Below are positions 11,212 through 54,020 of a DNA stretch of 64,000 bases, piece after piece (position 1 is the first letter of the stretch; every line of letters begins with the position of its first letter). The translations under genes and the position numbers were made by a program. Source of the stretch: Kryptolebias marmoratus (Eukaryota; Chordata; Actinopteri; Cyprinodontiformes; Rivulidae); assembly GCF_001649575.2 (NCBI RefSeq), contig NC_051431.1:23732094-23796093 (forward strand), given 5' to 3'. The notes beneath the pieces are model-generated. The model was not told where the DNA came from and did not search any database. It saw only the letters and a list, made by a program, of their open reading frames with translations.

Positions 11212-12196
11212 CCCAATTCTAAAATAGCTGGGTACGTTGTGTCAAAAACTACAGTCATTTTTAATTTGATGGCAGCAACACATCTCAGAAAAGTTGGGCC
11301 AGGAACAACAGAAGGCTGAAAACGTAAGCGGTGCGGATAAGAAGCAGCTGGAGGAGCATTTTGCAACTAATTAGGTGAACTGGCAGCAAGTCAGTAAGAG
11401 GAGTGGGGATAAAAAGATTTCCTTAATGAAAATTTGGGAAGACTGAATATCCCTTCATCTACAGTTTATAATATCATTAAAAGGTTTCAAGAATCTGGAG
11501 AAATCTCTGAGCTCAAAGGTCAAAAGGCTGAAAGTCAATATTGGCTCCCTGTGATCTTCGGGCCCTCAGGGGCCCCTGCATTAAAAACAGGTCTGATTCT
11601 GTTCTGGACATCACTGCATGGACTCAGGAACACTTCCACAGATCACTGTACCATCCACTAATGCTGCCATCCAGATGATGTTTTTATGGGGAGGTCTTGC
11701 ATATTTCAGCAAGACTATATTAAACCTCACACTGAAACCAGTCCAGCAGCAGGGCTTTGTAGTAGAAGAGTCCGGGTGCTGAACCGACCCGCCTGCAGCT
11801 CAGACCTCTCAGAAACTGAAAACATCTGACACATCATGAAACAAAAAAATCAATCAAAGACTCAGGACTGTTGAACAGCTAGAATCCTCCATCAGACCAG
11901 AATGGGACAACATTCCCTCCAAAACCTCCAGCAGCTGCTCTCCTCAGCTCCTGGATGTTTACAGACTGATGTTCAAAGAAGAGGAGATGCTTCACAGAGG
12001 GAAACATGGACCTGTCCATACTTTTTGGAGAAATGTTTCTGCCATCTAACTCAAACATTACCTTAATAAAAAATAGGTACAATTTTTTCACTTAAACATC
12101 CAATATGTTTACTATGTTCCATTAAATATGTGTTTAGGAGTTTTACAAATTATTGTGTTGTTTTTATTCACATTGTCAAAATGTCCCAACTGTTTG
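11212..12196 (+). mobile_element. Tc1/mariner-like transposon, internally deleted
   Basis: Ends carry related inverted text (CCCCAATTCTAAAATAGC... and ...TGTCCCAACTGTTTGGGG). Inside, LNIPSSTVYNIIKRFQESGE (11443-11502) is the helix-turn-helix of a Tc1/mariner transposase. This is followed by the RQ-rich linker region and, near 11880, the C-terminal end of the gene. The catalytic middle is missing. Confidence 0.7.
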
Positions 12197-12943
12197 GGGG
12201 GGATTTGGGGTTGTAAAACAAAACACCTAAGCTTGCCCGCAGTTCAGAGTCAGACCTGACTACGGTTGTATTATAGTGAGCGACTGGCAAGGAAGGGGAA
12301 CGAGAATCTGAGAAATTTCCACTTTTGCTGAGGTGGTTTTCATACTGTAGTTGTGCAGCAACAACACCGGAGCTGCGTGAAGATCGGAGTTTTGGAGAAA
12401 TAACTCTGATCAGAAAAAAAAAACAACATTCTAGCAGGATGTATACACATTGGAGGAACTTCCACAAAGGGGAAAAAAAAGTATGTTTAATAATTTACTG
12501 CTCCTGTGGCTCTGCAGAGCAGGGCCTTTATCCAGGATAAAAACAAAAGCATTCCCAGGCCTGCTTGGATCAATGTGCACACGGAGTCAAGAGCAGGGTT
12601 TAGTAATCTCCCTGTGTGGGTTGTGTGATCTGTGGGAGTACCGTGAAAGGAAGGCAGGAAATGAGCCATCGATGCAGCAGCACACGGAAACTACATGTTC
12701 ACTAACCACATAAAGTCCTCCGACACATGCGTACGAGCGACGCTGACAGCTGCCTGCGCTCTGGATGAGGGTGCCTGACGCTTTGTGCCGACGATCGGAG
12801 CAAATGGATGGGTCGTGCAGAATTATGCATGTCAACACAAACAGATACGTGCCCCCCCCCCCCTTCCTCGTCAGCCCGCATGCAGGTCTTTGGGCCGACG
12901 TTCAGAAGAAACGAAGCCTCACATGACAAACGCGCGGCAGTAC

Positions 12944-13110
12944 CTCAGTCCTTCGCGCGGATTTGGTCCTGATTCAGCCTGCAGGAGCTCCATGGCAGAG
13001 AGGGAGGAAGAGGAGGAAGAGTGAAGGAGAGAAGGAGGGGGGGATGACAGCGGCGAGATGAGAGGCAGCCTTTCCCTGACTCACTTGCTCTCCCATCTGC
13101 GTACGCTCAC
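12944..13110 (-). promoter_or_regulatory. tmem25: Possible tmem25 noncoding first exon and promoter side
   Basis: On the minus strand a donor-like GACTGAG/GTACTG ends at 12944 after a GC-richer stretch. The next acceptor in that direction is at 11111. Joined, they would give a 17-codon upstream ORF beginning MELLQAESG and stopped at the junction. The DNA above (13.0-13.4 kb) is purine-rich with CA repeats. No TATA box was seen. This is inference only. Confidence 0.3.
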
Positions 13111-13769
13111 ACTCTTACACACACACACACTCGTGCTGGCTCTCTGCAGGACAGTAGCAGCTTCCACTGGCTCGGCTGACGCAGGCGGCCGTGGTGTCGC
13201 CTCTCCGAGGGAGGGAGAGAGGGGGTGAGGAAAGGAGCAAAGGACTTGACAGGGAGATGGACGGGGAGGAGGAGATAAGGGGGCTCAGGAGTCGTCGTGA
13301 GGAAAGATAAAAAATACACAAATAAAAAAACAAACAGCTGGTCTGGAGGAGGAGAGGAGGAGGTTCACTGCAGGTCAGAGGGGGAAGAGCAGGAGCAGGA
13401 GAAGGAAATAATAAATAAATAAATAACATTTGTGTGAACGGTCTCAAGTATTTAGAGAGGGAACAGTCAGTTCTGATGGATCACCCGTCAGATCCATCTG
13501 CTATACTGTAAGAAACCAAGGACCTGGATTCACAGTGTCTGAGCTCAGCTATTAAAGGCTGAAACTCCTCTGCAGTGCAGCTGTTCAGACCAGAGCAGCA
13601 GCACACAGAGACACAGAAACAGAGACACAGAGCCCTGCAGCCAGCAGGAACCCAATGGGAACAAGAACCCACTCACACTGTGGCTTACACCGCTTACAGT
13701 TAAAACTGATTACTGCCTGCCTGCTTGTGTTTGTCTTCTTTTTCTTTCAGCTGTTCTCTTTTCAGGTGT

Positions 13770-15085
13770 CTCCACAGCGACTAGTCCTCCTCCATCTACT
13801 AATGTCTTCTGTGTCCTCTGTCCTCACTCCAACTACCTCCATGTTCTCTCTAACTGCATCCACATCCCTCCTCTGCACATGTCCAAACCATCTCAGTCTG
13901 TCCTCTAACTTTATCTCCCAGTCCTTCAACCTGTGCTGTGATGACCTCATTCCTAATCCTGTCCATCCTCGTCCCTCCCAAGGAGAACCTCAACATCTTC
14001 AGCTCTGTCTCGGGTCTTTTTGTCTCCAAACCAAACAACATGGCTGCTCTCACCACTGTCTTGTAAACCTTTCCTTTGACCACAATGTCATCTGCAAACA
14101 ATCTGGGAATTCTTGCCTGACCTCATCTGTTAGTCTGTCCATCACCAGAGCAAAAAGGGGCTCAGAACATATCCTTGGTGCAGTCCCAACTCACTATTGT
14201 CCTGCTGTCCTCATACATGTCCTGTACCAGTCCAACATACTTCTCTGCAACTCCAAATTTCGTCATACAACCCCACAGCTCCTCCCTCGGTACCCTGTCG
14301 TATGCTTTTTCTGAATCCACAGAGTCACAATGAAGCTCTTTCTGACCCTCTCTGTACTCCTCCATCAGCAACTCTCTCCCAGATCTTCATTGTGCAGCTC
14401 ATCAACTTAATTCCCCTGTAGTTGCTACAACTCTGTACATCATCCATGTTCTTAAAGATTAGCGCCAGCACACTTCTCTTCCATTCCTTCGGCATTTTCT
14501 CACTCTCAAAATGCCATTTAATAATTGAGTCAAAAACCTCACTGCCATCTCTCCTAGACATTTCCATACCTCCACTGGTATGTCATCAGGTCCAGCTGCC
14601 TTCCTGATTATCTTTTTCAAAGCTTTCTGAACTTTGTCCTCACTGATCATTTCCACTTCCTGGGTCACAGTTTTTATGACCTCTACTCTTCTTTCCCTTT
14701 CATTCTCTTCATTCATCAGCTCCTCAAAGTACTCCTTCCATCTTCCCATCACCCTGTCCTCGCTTGTTAGAACATTACCATTTCTATCTTTAACAAGCCT
14801 AACCTACTGCACATCCTTTCCAGTCTGACCCCTCTGTCTTGCAAGTCAATACAAGTCCTTCTCTCCCTACTTATTGTCCAGCCTCTTGTACAACTCATCA
14901 TACGCCTTCTGTTATGCCTTTCCTACCTCCCTTTGCCCTATGTTGCATCTCCCTAAATTCCTGTCTGCTCTCTTCAGTCCTCTCCCTGTCTCATTTCTTC
15001 TTGGCTAACCTCTTCTTCTGGATAACTTCATGCACTTCACTCTTCCACCACCAGGTCTCCTTATCATCTATTTTCTGTCCACATG
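13770..15085 (-). pseudogene. RTE-like LINE relic (reverse transcriptase)
   Basis: Minus-strand fragments in order: KKIIRKAAGPDDIPVEVWK (finger region), MPKEWKRSVLALIFKN, SCSNYRGIKLMS, SEKAYDRVPREELW, FADDIV, then KGKVYKTVVRAAMLFGLET and RWFGHVQRR. These are the RT and C-terminal landmarks of RTE-type LINEs in fish. Multiple frame breaks separate the pieces, and FADDIV is joined directly to KGKVYK, so about 150 residues are deleted there. Not functional. Confidence 0.8.
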
Positions 15086-15097
15086 ACACATTATTAT

Positions 15098-15478
15098 GCC
15101 TGTCTGTTAGCAAAATATCTCAAACCACTGAATGGATTTGAATGAAACTCTCAAAACGTTACAACTGATTAACCTTTGGAGTTAACCCAGTTCAAGATGG
15201 CTGCCACAGCTAAGCAATCTCAAGAAACAGAAAAAATTGCTATAACTGGGTCGATTTTTCAGATACAAAGTTCAAATTTGGTGTAATAGTAGCTGAGAGT
15301 GGTTCACAACTTATATTCTGAGTGCTGATTGCCTAACGTCTGTGCTTAAACCTTTGCCAATAAATATTCAAGTTAACACTGTCTGTTAGCAAAATATTTC
15401 ACATACCACAGGACAGATTCTTTCAGAAATTAATTATTAGGTTGACATCTGCAACTGATTATCTTTTAGAGTCAACCT
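15098..15478 (+). repeat. Unclassified dispersed repeat, copy C (tandem)
   Basis: CTGTCTGTTAGCAAAATAT occurs at about 15100 and again at about 15378, giving a unit near 280 nt. Contains GTTCAAGATGGCTGCCACAG, TGCTATAACTGGG and TAGTAGCTGAGAGT. Confidence 0.75.
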
Positions 15479-15482
15479 TATA

Positions 15483-15600
15483 GGCAGTGGCTCAGGAAGT
15501 AGGGGCTCATCCTGTAACCAGAGGGTTGCCGGTTCAAGACCCCGCTCCATCTGTCTCAGCCATTGTGTCCACGGGTAAGACACTTGGAATTTTTTAAAGG
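15483..15600 (+). mobile_element. tRNA-derived SINE fragment
   Basis: Shows an A-box-like TGGCTCAGGAAG and a B box GGTTCAAGACC (15531-15541), followed by CCGCTCCATCTG and TGTCCACGGGTAAGACACTT, as in fish tRNA SINEs. 3' end not defined. Confidence 0.6.
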
Positions 15601-16879
15601 CTTATTTTAGGTGACAGTACTTGAATCTCAAACAGGCCCCAGTCTGACTAGCTCAACTCTTCAATTAAAACTTCTTGCACATTTTTCTGACCGAGATCAT
15701 TCCAGTTAAAAAAAAAACCAAAACTATCCTTTTAAAGTTGGGAAGAGACAAAAGTGTAGAAGCAATTTATGCTACGTTCCAATTCCCCTTGGAAATTGGA
15801 TCTTGGCTTGACATCACAACCACCTTAACCGTGTTCCAGTTGCAAGTCGTAAAACAAGGATGAGCCAAATGTAATCAGGCTAACTACAGTCATCATTCCA
15901 AGCAGATGACGATGTATTTTCTACATTCAAACACAGTGGCAACATGAGGTTGCAAAGCACTACGTGCGCAACGGATTTAATGAGGTGCAAACGGGCGAAC
16001 AGCTATCACAGGGCAGCCATTTTGAGGATGCCATTGCTTACGACTTTCTAAATCAGAATTCCAGCTTCAGAGGGTGTTCCACTTGATTTTTCACCGAGCT
16101 GTGAACTCAAAAAGTCAAGACTTCGAAGACAAATAGAACACACCTTTATTGTACCCTGAACTGAAGACGAGTTTTGCTCTTCTAACGCAAATGTGATCGT
16201 TTGACAAAACACCCAAATACACACTTCGAAGCACGAGGGAGTTATTTGTGAACTGCTATAATACAGCATTTTTAATCATAATTAAAGTCATTTTTCCACA
16301 ACCTAGTTACCTTTTTTTTTTTTTGTTAAAGTCGACTCTGGACACATCAGTCTGGTTTTAGCTGCATTCAGAGCTTCCGCCTCTGATCTGATCTGTCTGA
16401 GGGACGTCTTACAGCTCAGTGTCCTGAGCGCCAGGACATTCAGTCACTGTGAAATTCACCGATTAGATTTCCCAATTTCAGATTTAGTTCGGTGTGCTGC
16501 AGCTTTCCTTTTAAATACACATTTTTCGAGTAGAAATAGCTCACAACCTTAGGTAAAAATTAGGGGGGGACTGACTGATACTGAATATTTGAGATGGGTT
16601 TTAGTTTACTTGATATAAATTTGCAAGAACATTAAACCAGATGATTATGTTTTATACTCTGCCCAAGTGGGTTTGCTGGTTCACTCCCATCTTCAGGATT
16701 CTACAAAAAAAATCTCTACAGATCTGAAGACTGAGGTTCAGATTCTTCTCCTTTAGTCCAACTGAGCCCAACAGGATTTAGCTCCAAGAACAGAAGCTAC
16801 GATGGCTATCATAGCTTTAAAAAAAAAAACTCAGTGAGACCGATTTAAATAAAGCAAGTAACACAAGGAAAACCCAAGT

Positions 16880-19800
16880 CAACCTTTTTAAATTATTTAT
16901 TTATTTATATATATTTATTTATTCATCTCAGTTTGGTTGATATTCTTTTTTTTATTTTATTTTATTTTTTATTTTTTTTAAATCATTGTTGTTGCACTTT
17001 AGTATTTTTGTACCCAACAGAAATTAACATGAAAACAACAACAGAAAAAAAGAATGAAAAATTGAACTGATAGATTAAAAACAAACGAAAAAATAAAATA
17101 AAATAAAAACAAAACAGGGATTTAAAGCAGAGAGCTGGCTTGCTGGGATGGAGAGAAACGACAGAAGTCAGGGATGGAAGAGCTGGGGCAGAAAAGAACA
17201 AAAATAAAGAGAAGAAGAGCAAAAAGAACGTGAAAGCAGCTTGTTTTATAACTTCGTGCAGTTCTTTAAATTCCCTTAAGTGGTCCCTTCTTCTACGCGT
17301 CTGCCCCCGCCTCCTCACACACACACGCGCGCGCGCGCGCACACACAAGAAAACAAGCCAGCCACATTGGATTAGACGTGTAACGTTTCTGCTTGTAAAT
17401 GTCTTGTTTCCGACCTGGTAAGTAACATGCTCATTTCTGTCCTCCAAAGAACTCGCTCTTCTCTCTCCCAAACCTCTTTGGGTTTGGTGTAAACGGGCGA
17501 GAGGAAAACCAGGAAGTTGGATCTGAAAGAGAAAAAAGAACGAGAGCCGACGAGTCTTACACATCAGTGTGGGCCCCACTGCACTGCATTAACCTTCCTG
17601 GCTCTGAAGAAGGGTGGATGTTGGTACAAAGGAACTGCAAAGCTGCGTTTTATAAAGTACACCGTGTGCAGGCGAGTATTGTATACAGTAAGTCAACCGT
17701 GCAGCCATAGATTGTGATTTCGGACCTGTACAATCACATAACAGGAGCTTTTCTTTTTTGAAGCAGCCAGATTTGTTTCTATATCCAGGTGTACTTTATG
17801 TCGGACGATGGACTGAGCTGAAATCATCAAAAAGAAAAGGAAAAGAAAAAAAATCAAAACAAAAAAAAAAACAAGATAGGGGAGGTTCAGTCCTCTGCGG
17901 TGGTCCCGGGTCAGATGCGAACCTTGGATCTGTTTGCTGCCGACAGATTGAAACGTCTCACTTGAAACAGTTGGGAGGCGCGTCCAGGCCGTACCCAGCA
18001 ATGACCCGGACGATCACCGTCCGGCCTCCGCCTCCTACATCTTAGATCGGAACAAAACCGAGGCGGAAAACCAGGCGAGGGGAGAGCAAACCAAAAGGAA
18101 GGGGTAATTGTTGCTGTAGTTTTTGTCCGAGGTTGTCAAAAGTAGCAGAGTTGGCTTGGAAGGAGGAGGCGGGGGGTGGGGTGGGGGGTACATGTCCGTA
18201 AGGCGCCGTCTTTATCAGATGTAGCGGAGGATGATGGGAGAATCACATCAGACAGCGCAGGAGGAGAGAGAAAAGTGGGTCCGTCCGTCTCCACGTTCGT
18301 GACGTTTAGGATGATATGTCAGCTATTTTACAAGTTATTCCCTTGTTTTTCTATCTCTTTTGTTGTTGTTGTTGTTTTTGTCTTTGAGTGTCGAGTCTCT
18401 GTAGCACCCAAACCAGCCCAGACGAAGCCCAAAGCCTGACCCTGTATAGCCTGCCAACAACTACCCCGGTAACAGAAAACAGGCCCAACATCAACAAGAA
18501 TGACAGTCACAACAACATTGATTGAAATGATCCTTTTAAAAAGCAACACGAAGTCATTGCTCTTCTCTTATTCAAGTGTCTCAATATAATATTAATAATA
18601 ATAAAATAATAAGAACAATCTTTTTTTTTTTCTTTAAACGACAGAGCACCTTCTCCCTGTCCCTCTTTTGGCTAGAAATCTCAAGATTCATAAAGCTAAA
18701 ATAAAAATAAAATAAAGACATTCATAATTACAAACAATACCAATTAAAAATAAAGCCTCCCCGACATCTAAAAAACAAAAACGGACCAAAACAAAACAAA
18801 AGAAAATAGATTAGATACAGAAGTCGTAATAGCGTTCTATACATGGCGTCACTGTACAAGGAAAGGAGGAAATGTCTGGTAAAACTACCCACAATGCAAC
18901 ACACTGTCACTGACGGGTAAAGAGGATGGAGAACACAGCGAGGAATAGAGGGAATGCATGTGATGCCGTCGAGCTGCGCCCACCGAGTGACGAAAAGACC
19001 ACAGAGTCGATGACTGTTTGAGCAACGGGAGAATTTAAAAAAAAATGAGAAGGAAATAGTTGTAATCGGCACGAATTTGGGATGACTGGTTTACAAACTT
19101 GCAGAGGAAAGAAGTCAAATGAATCGGTGTAATTCATGAAGACGACTCGAATCCAGGAGCAGAAATGTCGATTTGCAGTAAACACTTCATTGGCATTTTA
19201 CGTAAAAAAAATCGTATTCTGCAATATAAAAAACAAAGCGCTGACCAATTTGGTTGTTTAATATCTCCCCGTCTTTTAGCTTGTGTAGCTGGAATTGTTT
19301 TCACGAAGACAAAAAAAAAAGAAAAAAAAGTGCACTCTGGTGTGCACTGACAATGTGATCGAGATGCTGATTCACTTAAGGATGACAGTAACACATGTAT
19401 AGTGCAAATAAAACACGTATAAAAGTGTTGAACTCGTCTTGCGGCTGAGACTGACAGCGTTTCGTTTTAAGGTTCGCGAGCCGGGGGTGGGAGGCGCCGA
19501 CGCCTTTTGTCACGTTTTTGACACGGGTGCATTCCCTCTATTCGGGAGCTGGAGAAGATTTGGAGGGCAGGGTAGTGAAGCACGGTGAACAGCGTGACGG
19601 AGAGGAAGGAACCGCTCGGAGCAGCGAAAACCGACAGGGGGAGGGAGGGGGGGACAGCTTGAACCGAAAGTGCAGAGTTACTTAAGTATTCGAAGAACAT
19701 TGTTGTCCTCCTTGCAACGCAGAACTATTCCTCCTTTAATTATAATATTTATTAGAATAAAACATCTTTTACAGAAAACAAGAGTAACCATATTGACTGT

Positions 19801-20635
19801 AATGCCTACATTAACTGTAAAAATGAACTTTAAATAAAATAAAAAAATAAAACAATAATAATAATTAAAAAAAGAGCTGGTTTGTCCTGTGCGATGTTAC
19901 TGCGCTCCATCTTTGGACAGAGTGATTTTGGTGCCCGTTTGGGCCCCTCCCCCCCCCAACAAANNNNNNNNNNNNNNNNNNNNNNNNNNNNNNNNNNNNN
20001 NNNNNNNNNNNNNNNNNNNNNNNNNNNNNNNNNNNNNNNNNNNNNNNNNNNNNNNNNNNNNNNNNNNNNNNNNNNNNNNNNNNNNNNNNNNNNNNNNNNN
20101 NNNNNNNNNNNNNNNNNNNNNNNNNNNNNNNNNNNNNNNNNNNNNNNNNNNNNNNNNNNNNNNNNNNNNNNNNNNNNNNNNNNNNNNNNNNNNNNNNNNN
20201 NNNNNNNNNNNNNNNNNNNNNNNNNNNNNNNNNNNNNNNNNNNNNNNNNNNNNNNNNNNNNNNNNNNNNNNNNNNNNNNNNNNGGGGGTGGACGGGTTCG
20301 CGGGGGGGAGGGTGGTGGGATTGGTGAGTCAAAAGAAGGAGTAGTAGAACCCCGATCTACCCGAGATGGGAGGTGAGACGGGGAGACAACCTGCAACGCA
20401 ACAACGCTGGATGTCTGTGTAGAAAATGCTGGCACTTTGACCTTTGAACACCGAGGCCCCCCTCCCTCCCACCTGTAACCCCCCCCCCTTGTGTGGACTG
20501 CCCTCCGAGGGGACAGATGAAGACAGACAGATGGGCGCTCTGTGACAGAAAACGGTGGTTTGGCGTGATGCTTCTCAACTCAACACAACTCAGGGTGGCT
20601 GATATGGACCGACAAACGCAGGGGTTCACCCCGTC
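16880..20635 (-). other. sik3: Probable sik3 terminal 3'UTR exon
   Basis: An excellent acceptor (pyrimidine tract, then CTCCCTGCAG) ends at 20636 on the minus strand. It could pair with the donor just after the sik3 stop. The roughly 3.7 kb downstream is free of recognisable transposons, unlike its surroundings. It ends in an A/T-rich tract at 16.88-16.98 kb that contains several AATAAA signals on the minus strand. Another AATAAA lies near 19.75 kb. It contains a 320-base N gap. The assignment is inferred; no coding sequence was recognised in it. Confidence 0.45.
19964..20283. other. Assembly gap of 320 N
   Basis: Unsequenced block flanked on the left by a C-rich tract and on the right by a G-rich tract. 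Reading frames crossing it are meaningless. Confidence 1.
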
Positions 20636-22599
20636 CTGCAGGGAGACACAAAAACAGAGACAATTCACACTTTGCTTCAAGATCCCACCTAAAACTGCAG
20701 AAAACGTCTTCAACAGTCTTTGTGTTGTCAATGATTTCAACTAAAATAGATTATAAATGCTACAATGGTTTTCCACCTCAGCTCAAAAGGGCGCCACATT
20801 TTGCTTTCAAAAACTGCTTTCTAGCAGGCAACAAAAAATTGTATTACTGTCAGACAGATCAGATTATATCAGATGTAGGAATAATTCAGGCAATAATACA
20901 AATGCAATATGGAAAGTGTAGGATTCAGTGTTAGTCTGACGTCTGCTACTTCAAGTTCAGACTTACTTTCACCTGATCTGTGTCTCAAAACATATTCGAA
21001 CCTTTAAGACCATATTTTTATAAAGAACAAAGTACTAGCTTGACTGTAATAACATTTAAAATTTTCAAACCACCAGGACATGTAATTAAATCAAATTAAA
21101 ATCATGGGTGAAGCCTAATGAGGATTTCAGACCTTGACAGAAAAAAAGCCCTAAACTATGAAATGAATAAAACTGAAAAAGATTAAACCCAATTTATTTT
21201 GCTGTCTACAAGACACAACAGACTCCACCGTGCCAATATTTTTAAAAAACAAAGCCAATGTAATATTGCTGTGTGTGAAAAACTAAATCCATTCTCACTG
21301 CTTCCACAGGATTTAGGAGGTTCAGTATCATCCAGGAGCTGCTGATCAAATTTATTGATTAACTGATCATCATCAGTGAGTTTAGTCAGATTGCTGCTCT
21401 GGAGCAAACAGGTGTGTGTGTTAACACAACACCAAGGAGGAAAGACATCAGCAATGACCTTAGAGAAGCAGCAGCTGCTGCTCATCAATCTAAAAAAGGT
21501 TAAAGGTCATTTCCAAAGTGTTTGGAGTCCCTTATCCTTATCCTACAGAGAGAAGATTATTGACAAGTGAAAACATTTAGGACAGCTGACAGTCTTCTCA
21601 GGAGAGGACGTCCCATTAAATTCACCCCAAGGTCAGACTGTGTAATGCTCAGAGAAATGACAAAAAAACCCCAAGAGCTCCTACTCAAAATCTGCAGGCC
21701 TCAGGTATCAGGTATCAGGTTAAAGTTCACGACTTCACAATTAGAAAAAGACTAAAAAAGCATGGCTTGTTGGGAAAGAATTCAGGCTGATGGTTCAGGC
21801 TCCTTTCAGTCACTGAGTCCACCATGAACTCCTCTGTAGACTAAATGATTCTAGAAAAGCCGTCTGTCTGACAGCTGAAGGTTGGACCAAACTGGGTCAT
21901 GATGAAACTGGACAAAGATGGTACACACTGCAGCAAAGCAGAGTGGGCCAAAATTCCTCCACAACCATGTGAGACTGATAAAAATCATACAGAACACGAC
22001 TACAGAGAGTTACTGCTGCTACAAGAGCTTCTACAAGCTGTTGATTCATGGGGTGGACTTAATTTTTCACACACAGCTTTTCCATTTTGGCCCCATTTCT
22101 GTTTATGACAATGAAGAAATCTTTGTTTTTGTACACTTGAGGAAAATTTAAATACTTTTAGAACGCGGTAAAGACCAGATGATTTTTATTCTATCCTGTG
22201 GCGTCAAACTCTGGAATTTAAAGAGTAGGACTTTCTTTTTCCTGTGACTGTAGCTCTTATCTATAACATCAGCTTATCTATCCTCATCAGCTAAATTGGC
22301 AAAAAGCTGAAACAATTACTTTATTTTTGACAGACTATGTTTTATTTTTTTTAACTTTGCTAATTTAAGAATGAGGTTTGTATTAGCAAACTATGGATAA
22401 GGTTCATCTTTGTACACATAAAAATCAGTAAAGGAGACAAAATGGACAAAAAATAAAAAGATAAATTAGGTAAAATGAGCATCACTATACATCTTTCAAC
22501 TATGGACAATTATTTGATTTACTGTCTTATAAACATAGATTATAAACATATACCATACAGTCCAATGGAAGCTTTCTGTCAGACTGTTGCAGGGCGTAC
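20636..22599 (-). other. sik3: Probable sik3 3'UTR intron
   Basis: Bounded on the minus strand by donor GTACGC at 22599 and acceptor CCCTGCAG at 20636. It contains a Tc1-like relic, as expected for an intron. Confidence 0.45.
21310..22255 (+). mobile_element. Tc1-like transposon relic
   Basis: Fragments in Tc1 transposase order: LRSNDLREAAAAHQSKKG-like start near 21450, the inter-domain region (GRPIKFTPRSD, 21606-21640), ESTMNSSVD near 21813, KPSV.QLK near 21860, and WAKIPPQPCETDKN (about 21940-21990) near the C-terminus. Multiple frame breaks and an internal deletion. Not functional. Confidence 0.65.
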
Positions 22600-22604
22600 C
22601 TGTG

Positions 22605-52750
<30,146 letters not shown>

Positions 52751-53689
52751 TTAAGGGCCTAGCATTTCTTAAAGGAATGTATATCACCCGCCGCCTTTAG
52801 TGTTAGACTTAAACTAAGGTCCTGTTTACACAAGAAGGACCTCTTAAAACATTAGTGTTATTTCAATGTTTATTGAGGCGAATCAAAAAGAAAAAAAGTG
52901 TTTTCATGGATATGACTGTTCTCAATGAATCTGCTGTAGTTTCCATGCCAGGCAGGATTGCCAGATAGGAAATGACGAACTATTGTATTGTAACTTTAAA
53001 ATGATTGTACTTTGACCCAAACTATCATATGTGCTGAGTGAGGTGCGCTTTCTCAGAGGGGCAAGGTTGTAAGATTAGTTGTGTGTTGTGATTGGCGAAC
53101 ATGTGCCCAGAAAAGGAGGGAGACACTAAAACTATACTATAAGAACAGCAATGATTGCATATCTGGCAGCACTGATGCCAGCTTTCAACGAGGCGCGCAT
53201 GCAGTCTGCAGCATGTAAACAGTTCCATCCAAAATGGTGAATACAAGAACGTTTGTTTGGACTTATAGTGAGGTGGGGTTGCTGCTACATGTTGAAAAGG
53301 GTGAAGAGCACGAACAACACTCTGCTGTCCGCCATTATTACTGTTGTTAATCTGCTCCTAAATTTGCCGAATAGCTACTGACTGCAGCTGTCTGCGGTGC
53401 GCATGTGCGATTTCACACGTCGCGGCTTTCTTTGAAATGCAAGTGGGAGGAAAATCTCTACCGAGGCCTGGGTTCAACATGTTTCAGTGTCAGAGAATCC
53501 GATCGCTGTTGTTGCGTAAACGAACGTCTGAACTGGAACAGAAATGTTACAGTTTTACTGAAAACCTGCTTTGTGTCGACGGCCCCAAAGACTGCTATGT
53601 CTCAAAATGACTTAAAGCTGTAGCGATTTTTATTTACCTTGAAAAAGGAAAACATCCACAATCTCCTGCAAAGCTGCGAGATGTCAGCT

Positions 53690-54020
53690 TCGATTGTGCA
53701 TTGAGGATGACTCAACTACTACCATATCAAATTTTAGCTGAATATCTGTACAACTGACTGAATTATAGCTTTCTTTGTGTTGGCTAATGTTGATTAGTTG
53801 CAGCAACCATCCTCAATTGGATGTTTGTTCAGTAGTTCATGAGATATTTTGCTAACCTTAGGCAAAAGTTTGCATAATGGGTAACACTTGGGAGTCTGTG
53901 TTGTGAATGACTCTCAGCTACAACCACAACCAATATTAGCACGATATCTGTAAAATTGACAGTTATAGCCATTTGTGTGTTTTCTAAGCTCAGTTGGCGG
54001 TGGCGGTCATCTAGAATTGG
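53690..54020 (-). repeat. Unclassified dispersed repeat, copy E (tandem, inverted)
   Basis: On the minus strand: AGCAAAATATCTCATGAACT, CCAATTGAGGATGGTTGCTG, AGCTAAAATTTGATATGGTA. A second partial unit follows at 53870-54020. It is the only copy on the minus strand. Confidence 0.7.

Larger units (their letters stand above)
13500..16879. other. Intergenic region between sik3 3' end and tmem25
   Basis: Besides the RTE relic, repeat copy C and SINE fragment, nothing is recognised. 15.6-16.88 kb holds no gene. Confidence 0.6.

Noticed and set aside
12785..13447. Several short frames over the purine-rich 12.8-13.4 kb block
   Set aside because: Low-complexity Ser/Pro/Leu translations of simple-sequence DNA.
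13655..14314. 219-codon plus-strand frame
   Set aside because: It is the antisense of the RTE relic, whose minus-strand reading gives clear reverse transcriptase motifs.
16983..17579. 198-codon minus-strand frame
   Set aside because: Phe/Leu-rich translation of T-rich DNA in the probable sik3 3'UTR; no domain, no support as a gene.
19830..20435. Frames of 150 to 200 codons across 20 kb
   Set aside because: Mostly unknown bases of the assembly gap.
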